Assembly: GCA_001295905.1 (NCBI GenBank)
Contig: LJHT01000052.1
Coordinates: 44,676 to 108,675 of the forward strand
Reading direction: 5' to 3'
DNA length: 64,000 nucleotides
DNA from: a beta proteobacterium AAP51
GTDB lineage: Bacteria > Pseudomonadota > Gammaproteobacteria > Burkholderiales > Burkholderiaceae_C
Shown here: piece after piece, positions 60,991 to 64,000 of the stretch
Layout of the letters: each line of letters opens with the position of its first letter
How positions within the stretch are numbered: position 1 is the stretch's first letter
Made by a program: the position numbers and the translations under genes
Notes under the pieces: generated by a model
What the model was told of the DNA's origin: nothing
Database searches by the model: none
The model's input: only the letters and a program-made list of their open reading frames with translations

Positions 60991-62301
60991 ATGGCCCTGC
61001 CCGACACACCCGTCCTGAACCCCGGCGTGCGCAAGCGCGAGGTGCTGGGCTGGGCGATGTACGACTTCGCCAACAGCGGCTACACCACCGTGGTGCTGAC
61101 GGCCGTGTTCAACGCCTACTTCGTGGGCGTGGTGGCCGGCGGTGAAGCCTGGGGCACGCTGGCCTGGACGCTGACGCTGGCGCTCAGCAACGTGCTGGTG
61201 ATGCTGGCCACGCCGCTGCTGGGCGCCTGGGCCGATGCACGCGCGGCCAAGAAGCGCGTGCTGGCCATCACTACCGTGGGCTGCGTGCTGGCCACGGCGG
61301 CGCTGGCCGGCGTGGGGCCGGGCAGCCTGGCGCTGGCGGTGGTAGCCATCGTGGTGTCGAACTTCTGCTACGCGGTGGGCGAGCAGATCACCGCGGCCTT
61401 CCTGCCCGAGCTGGCGCGGCGCGAGGCGCTGGGCCGTGTCTCGGGCTGGGGCTGGAGCCTGGGCTACTTCGGCGGCATGCTCACGCTGGGCCTGAGCCTG
61501 GGCTACGTGCTGTGGGCCCAGGGCCAGGGCCTGCCGGCTACGCACTTCGTGCCGGTGTCGATGCTCATCACCGCGGGCGTCTACGCACTCGCCTCGCTGG
61601 CCACCTTCGCGCTGCTGCGCGAGCACGCGCGGCCGCAGCCCGAAGCTCAGGCGCAGCTGCGCGGCGCCACGGCCCAGGCGCTGGCGCGGCTGCGCCACAC
61701 CTGGAAGGAGGCCGCGCGCTACCGCGACTTCCGCTGGCTGCTGGCCTGCGCGGCGGCCTACCAGGCCGGCATCTCGGTGGTGATTGCGCTGGCGGCCATC
61801 TACGCGGCCGAGGTGCTGGGCTTCAAGCAGACCGAGACCATGGCGCTCATCTTCCTGGTGAACATCGCCGCGGCGGCGGGCGCCTTCGGCTTCGGCTTCT
61901 TCCAGGACCGCATCGGCCACCGCCGCGCGCTGGGCCTCACGCTGTGGGGCTGGGTGGGCATGACGGCGCTGGCCGTGGTGGCCACCACGCCCGGGCCCTT
62001 CTGGGCGGCGGCGGTGCTGGCCGGGCTGTGCATGGGTTCCAGCCAGAGCGCGGGGCGGGCGCTGGCCGGGCTGTTTGCGCCGCCCGCGCAACTGGCCGAG
62101 TTCTACGGGCTGTGGACCTTCGCCACGCGGCTGTCGGCCATCGCCGGGCCGGTGACCTACGGCCTGGTCACCTGGGCCACCGATGGCAACCACCGCCTGG
62201 CCATCGGCGTGACGGGGCTCTTCTTCCTGCTCGGCCTGGCGCTGCTGCGCCAGGTGGATGTACAGCGCGGGCAGCAAGCGGCCCTGGCACCCAAAGCCTG
62301 A
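60991..62301 (+). CDS. UMF1-family MFS transporter (Atg22-like)
   Basis: 436 residues with about 12 membrane segments. The start REVLGWAMYDFANSGYTTVVLTAVF is the hallmark of the UMF1/Atg22-like branch. Loop 2-3 reads ATPLLGAWADARAAKKRVL, and the second half begins YRDFRWLLACAAAYQAGISVVIALAAIYA. Eukaryotic relatives export amino acids from the vacuole; bacterial substrates are unknown. It is 18 bp downstream of the phosphodiesterase gene and convergent with the next gene. Confidence 0.92.
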   Translation: MALPDTPVLNPGVRKREVLGWAMYDFANSGYTTVVLTAVFNAYFVGVVAGGEAWGTLAWTLTLALSNVLVMLATPLLGAWADARAAKKRVLAITTVGCVLATAALAGVGPGSLALAVVAIVVSNFCYAVGEQITAAFLPELARREALGRVSGWGWSLGYFGGMLTLGLSLGYVLWAQGQGLPATHFVPVSMLITAGVYALASLATFALLREHARPQPEAQAQLRGATAQALARLRHTWKEAARYRDFRWLLACAAAYQAGISVVIALAAIYAAEVLGFKQTETMALIFLVNIAAAAGAFGFGFFQDRIGHRRALGLTLWGWVGMTALAVVATTPGPFWAAAVLAGLCMGSSQSAGRALAGLFAPPAQLAEFYGLWTFATRLSAIAGPVTYGLVTWATDGNHRLAIGVTGLFFLLGLALLRQVDVQRGQQAALAPKA

Positions 62302-62324
62302 GCTGCAGGCGCGCACCCGCAGTT

Positions 62325-63509
62325 TCAGCGCGCGGCCCGCACCTCGGCCAGGCGCTGGCGCAGCGCCTGCAACTCACCCACCTGGGCCACCTGGGCCAGC
62401 TGCGCCTGCCAGGCTTCCACACCGCGGCAAGACAGCGGCTGCTCGGTCTCAGGCAGCCAGCGCACGCGCTCGCTGGCCAGGGCCTGCAACTCGGTGTGGA
62501 CGGCTTGCACGCGCTCGGCCGGCCATCCGGCGGCTTCGCCCAGCTTGGCACCCAGGGCCAGGGTCTGGGTGCCATCACCCTGGTTCACCAGCAACTGCGC
62601 CACGGCGTCGCATTCGGCCTGGCGGCCGGGCACGGCGGCGCGGCAACGTTCCAGCAGGAAACCTTCCCCCGGCGAGGGCAGCGCGCCCGCCCGTGTGCCC
62701 ACTTCGGCCCCCAGCGCCAGGCGCAGATAGCCCGGCACATCGGGCGGCAGGGCCTGCTGCGTGGCCAGCACCAGCGCCTGCGGGGCTTCGTGCCAGCGGC
62801 GCGCACGCAAGAGGCCCTGCCAGGCTTCTTCAGCGGCCGATGGGTCTTCATCGGCCAGGGCCGCCCAGTGGTGGGCGTTGTCGGGTTCCAGGCGCAGCCG
62901 GGCGCGTATCAGGCCCAGGCGGCAGGGGGCGCCGTGCTCGCCGGCACCGGGCAGGTGGCCGCAGGCCTCTTCGGCCCAGGCCAGGGCCACCGGGTCGGGC
63001 TGGGCCAGGGCGCGCTGCAGCGTGGCCTGGGCCCAGGCCTGCCAGGCGGCTTCGTCTTCGGTGTCGGGCCGCTGCAGCAGTTGGGCCGCCACACGGGCGC
63101 GTGCCGTGCCCGCGGCGTGCAGGCCGGCCACCAGACGGCCGCGGGCCTGCGCCAGCGGCTCGCTGCCCACCGGGGCCGGCAAGGCTTCCACGCCGCCGCT
63201 GACGCTGTCTTCGGGCACACCCGCGGGCAGGCTGATGCGGCCCAGGCCGCAGACATCGAACACCGCCGCCGCGCCGGCACGGGCCGGCATCGAAGCGGGC
63301 GCCTGCACGGGCGCTGCGGCGGTGGCCTGGGGCGGGTGTGCAGCCTCGGGCGTGCCCATCGGGGCGCGGCCCCAGGGAAAGGCCTCGCCGGCCGGCGCCA
63401 GGGCCTGGGGGGCGGGCGCCTGCCCGGCGGCCCACCACCAGGCCACCAGTACCGCCAGCCCCAGCAGCACCGCCATCCCCGCGAGCCGAACGAAGTGCAG
63501 CCGCTTCAT
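62325..63509 (-). CDS. membrane-anchored protein of unknown function
   Basis: 394 residues. One N-terminal hydrophobic segment (FVRLAGMAVLLGLAVLVAWWWAAG) acts as anchor or signal. A Pro/Ala-rich stretch to about 80 is followed by a helical, TPR-like body with alternating Ala/Leu/Trp patterns (DNAHHWAALADEDPSAAEEAWQGLLRARRW). Cysteines are paired in FDVCGLGR, EEACGHL, GAPCRL, LERCRAA, AECDAV and LSCRGV, as expected outside the cytoplasm. I do not recognise a family. It overlaps the upstream BNR-repeat gene by 4 bp, so the two probably act together. Confidence 0.7.
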   Translation of the reverse strand: MKRLHFVRLAGMAVLLGLAVLVAWWWAAGQAPAPQALAPAGEAFPWGRAPMGTPEAAHPPQATAAAPVQAPASMPARAGAAAVFDVCGLGRISLPAGVPEDSVSGGVEALPAPVGSEPLAQARGRLVAGLHAAGTARARVAAQLLQRPDTEDEAAWQAWAQATLQRALAQPDPVALAWAEEACGHLPGAGEHGAPCRLGLIRARLRLEPDNAHHWAALADEDPSAAEEAWQGLLRARRWHEAPQALVLATQQALPPDVPGYLRLALGAEVGTRAGALPSPGEGFLLERCRAAVPGRQAECDAVAQLLVNQGDGTQTLALGAKLGEAAGWPAERVQAVHTELQALASERVRWLPETEQPLSCRGVEAWQAQLAQVAQVGELQALRQRLAEVRAAR

Positions 63510-64000
63510 GGCGCCTCGGCGGGCATCAGGTGCACGAGGCGCGCGCCGTAGAGCAGCAGCGCGCCCGAGTGCGGGTCGACCCACACGCCCTTGAGGTGCT
63601 CACGGGTGTTCGTGAACACCGCGCGCCAGCTGCGGCCGTCGTCGTCGCTGCGCAGCAGGGTGCCGTGGCGGCCGGGCATCCACCAGGCGCGGCGGCGTTC
63701 GTCCCAGCGGGGGCGGCGAATCAGGGCTTCCGTGGGCAGCACCACGCGCTGCCAGCTCAGGCCGCCATCGTTGGAACGCGCCAGGGCGCCTCCGCTGCCA
63801 CCGAGCCACAGGGCCTGGCCGGCGGCATCGGTCTGCAGCCAGCCCCAGTCGGGCAGCGGCGTGTCTGGCGCCGACCAACCGGGCAGCGCCACGGGCTGCC
63901 AGGCCGGCGCGGCCGGGGGCGCAGAGGATGCATCGGCCGCACCCGCCGCACCCGCCACCGGCGCGGCGCCGGGCGCCGCGTTGGGCGCCTCGGCGGGGGG
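63506..64000 (-). CDS. BNR/YCF48-like repeat protein (partial, 5' end outside window)
   Basis: The frame is open to the right edge; 164 residues are visible. After a Pro/Ala-rich linker (PPAEAPNAAPGAAP...) come repeats of the sialidase/YCF48 type, ARSNDGGLSWQRVVLP and LRSDDDGRSWRAVF. Each has the SxDxGxxW Asp-box. Such propellers are found in exported proteins of varied function, including assembly factors and exo-alpha-sialidase-like proteins. The N-terminus is not visible. Its stop overlaps the start of the next gene on the same strand (ATGA). Confidence 0.75.
   Translation of the reverse strand, partial: PPAEAPNAAPGAAPVAGAAGAADASSAPPAAPAWQPVALPGWSAPDTPLPDWGWLQTDAAGQALWLGGSGGALARSNDGGLSWQRVVLPTEALIRRPRWDERRRAWWMPGRHGTLLRSDDDGRSWRAVFTNTREHLKGVWVDPHSGALLLYGARLVHLMPAEAP

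Overview
This 64 kb window is GC-rich chromosomal DNA. It has dense coding, many 4-bp ATGA gene overlaps, and a gene set (TolC, WaaA, TamAB, FbpBC, a UMF1-type transporter, diheme cytochrome c) typical of a Gram-negative betaproteobacterium. The best guess is the order Burkholderiales, close to the Rubrivivax/Ideonella/Leptothrix group; this rests on protein style and cannot fix a genus. I see no insertion sequence, phage block or CRISPR array, and no gene-free stretch longer than about 225 bp. The window cuts a gene at each end: an HNH endonuclease on the left and a BNR/YCF48-like repeat protein on the right.

Left part (1-12.4 kb): alaS diverges from a succinate-semialdehyde-type dehydrogenase. 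Then come a degenerate GGDEF protein, tRNA-Gly(CCC), an LEA2-type lipoprotein, a large DUF6351-type hydrolase lipoprotein, trmB (ending in a duplicated hairpin repeat), an NmrA-like reductase divergent from an AraC regulator, and a TetR regulator with a clear inverted-repeat operator over its start.

Middle (12.3-28.4 kb): an isoaspartyl-methyltransferase-like protein and TolC; a DUF1800/DUF1501 export pair; waaA and a phosphomannomutase/phosphoglucomutase divergent from an AlgZ/AlgR-like two-component system; a DEAD-box helicase; an alkylation-damage operon (Ada-AlkA fusion, Ogt, EamA exporter); and a diheme cytochrome c with a strong terminator.

A long forward operon-like run (28.5-39.8 kb) holds MoxR ATPase, GNAT acetyltransferase, S9 peptidase, CoxE-like VWA protein, TamA and TamB. 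It ends in a tRNA-Arg(CCT) that overlaps the tamB stop codon. Next are a TonB-dependent receptor, a roadblock-domain protein with a probable second internal start, and a divergent Fe(III)-type ABC permease and ATPase that lack a binding protein.

Right part (47-64 kb): a carboxyl-terminal protease with tandem terminators; a MoeB/ThiF-like enzyme; a probable peptidoglycan amidase effector with a cysteine-rich periplasmic immunity-like partner (BPSL0067/STY0301 type) and no secretion system nearby; a LOG-like protein; a chain of arginase, trypsin-like protease and FHA membrane protein; an RsbQ-type hydrolase next to a PAS hybrid histidine kinase; an orphan peptide-binding protein; a glutamine-amidotransferase-like hydrolase; a phosphodiesterase; a UMF1 transporter; and two poorly known proteins. 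The strongest candidates for undescribed biology are the RsbQ/PAS-kinase module and the orphan effector/immunity pair. A recurring -10-like box placed 6-9 nt before ATG without a Shine-Dalgarno sequence also suggests leaderless transcripts.
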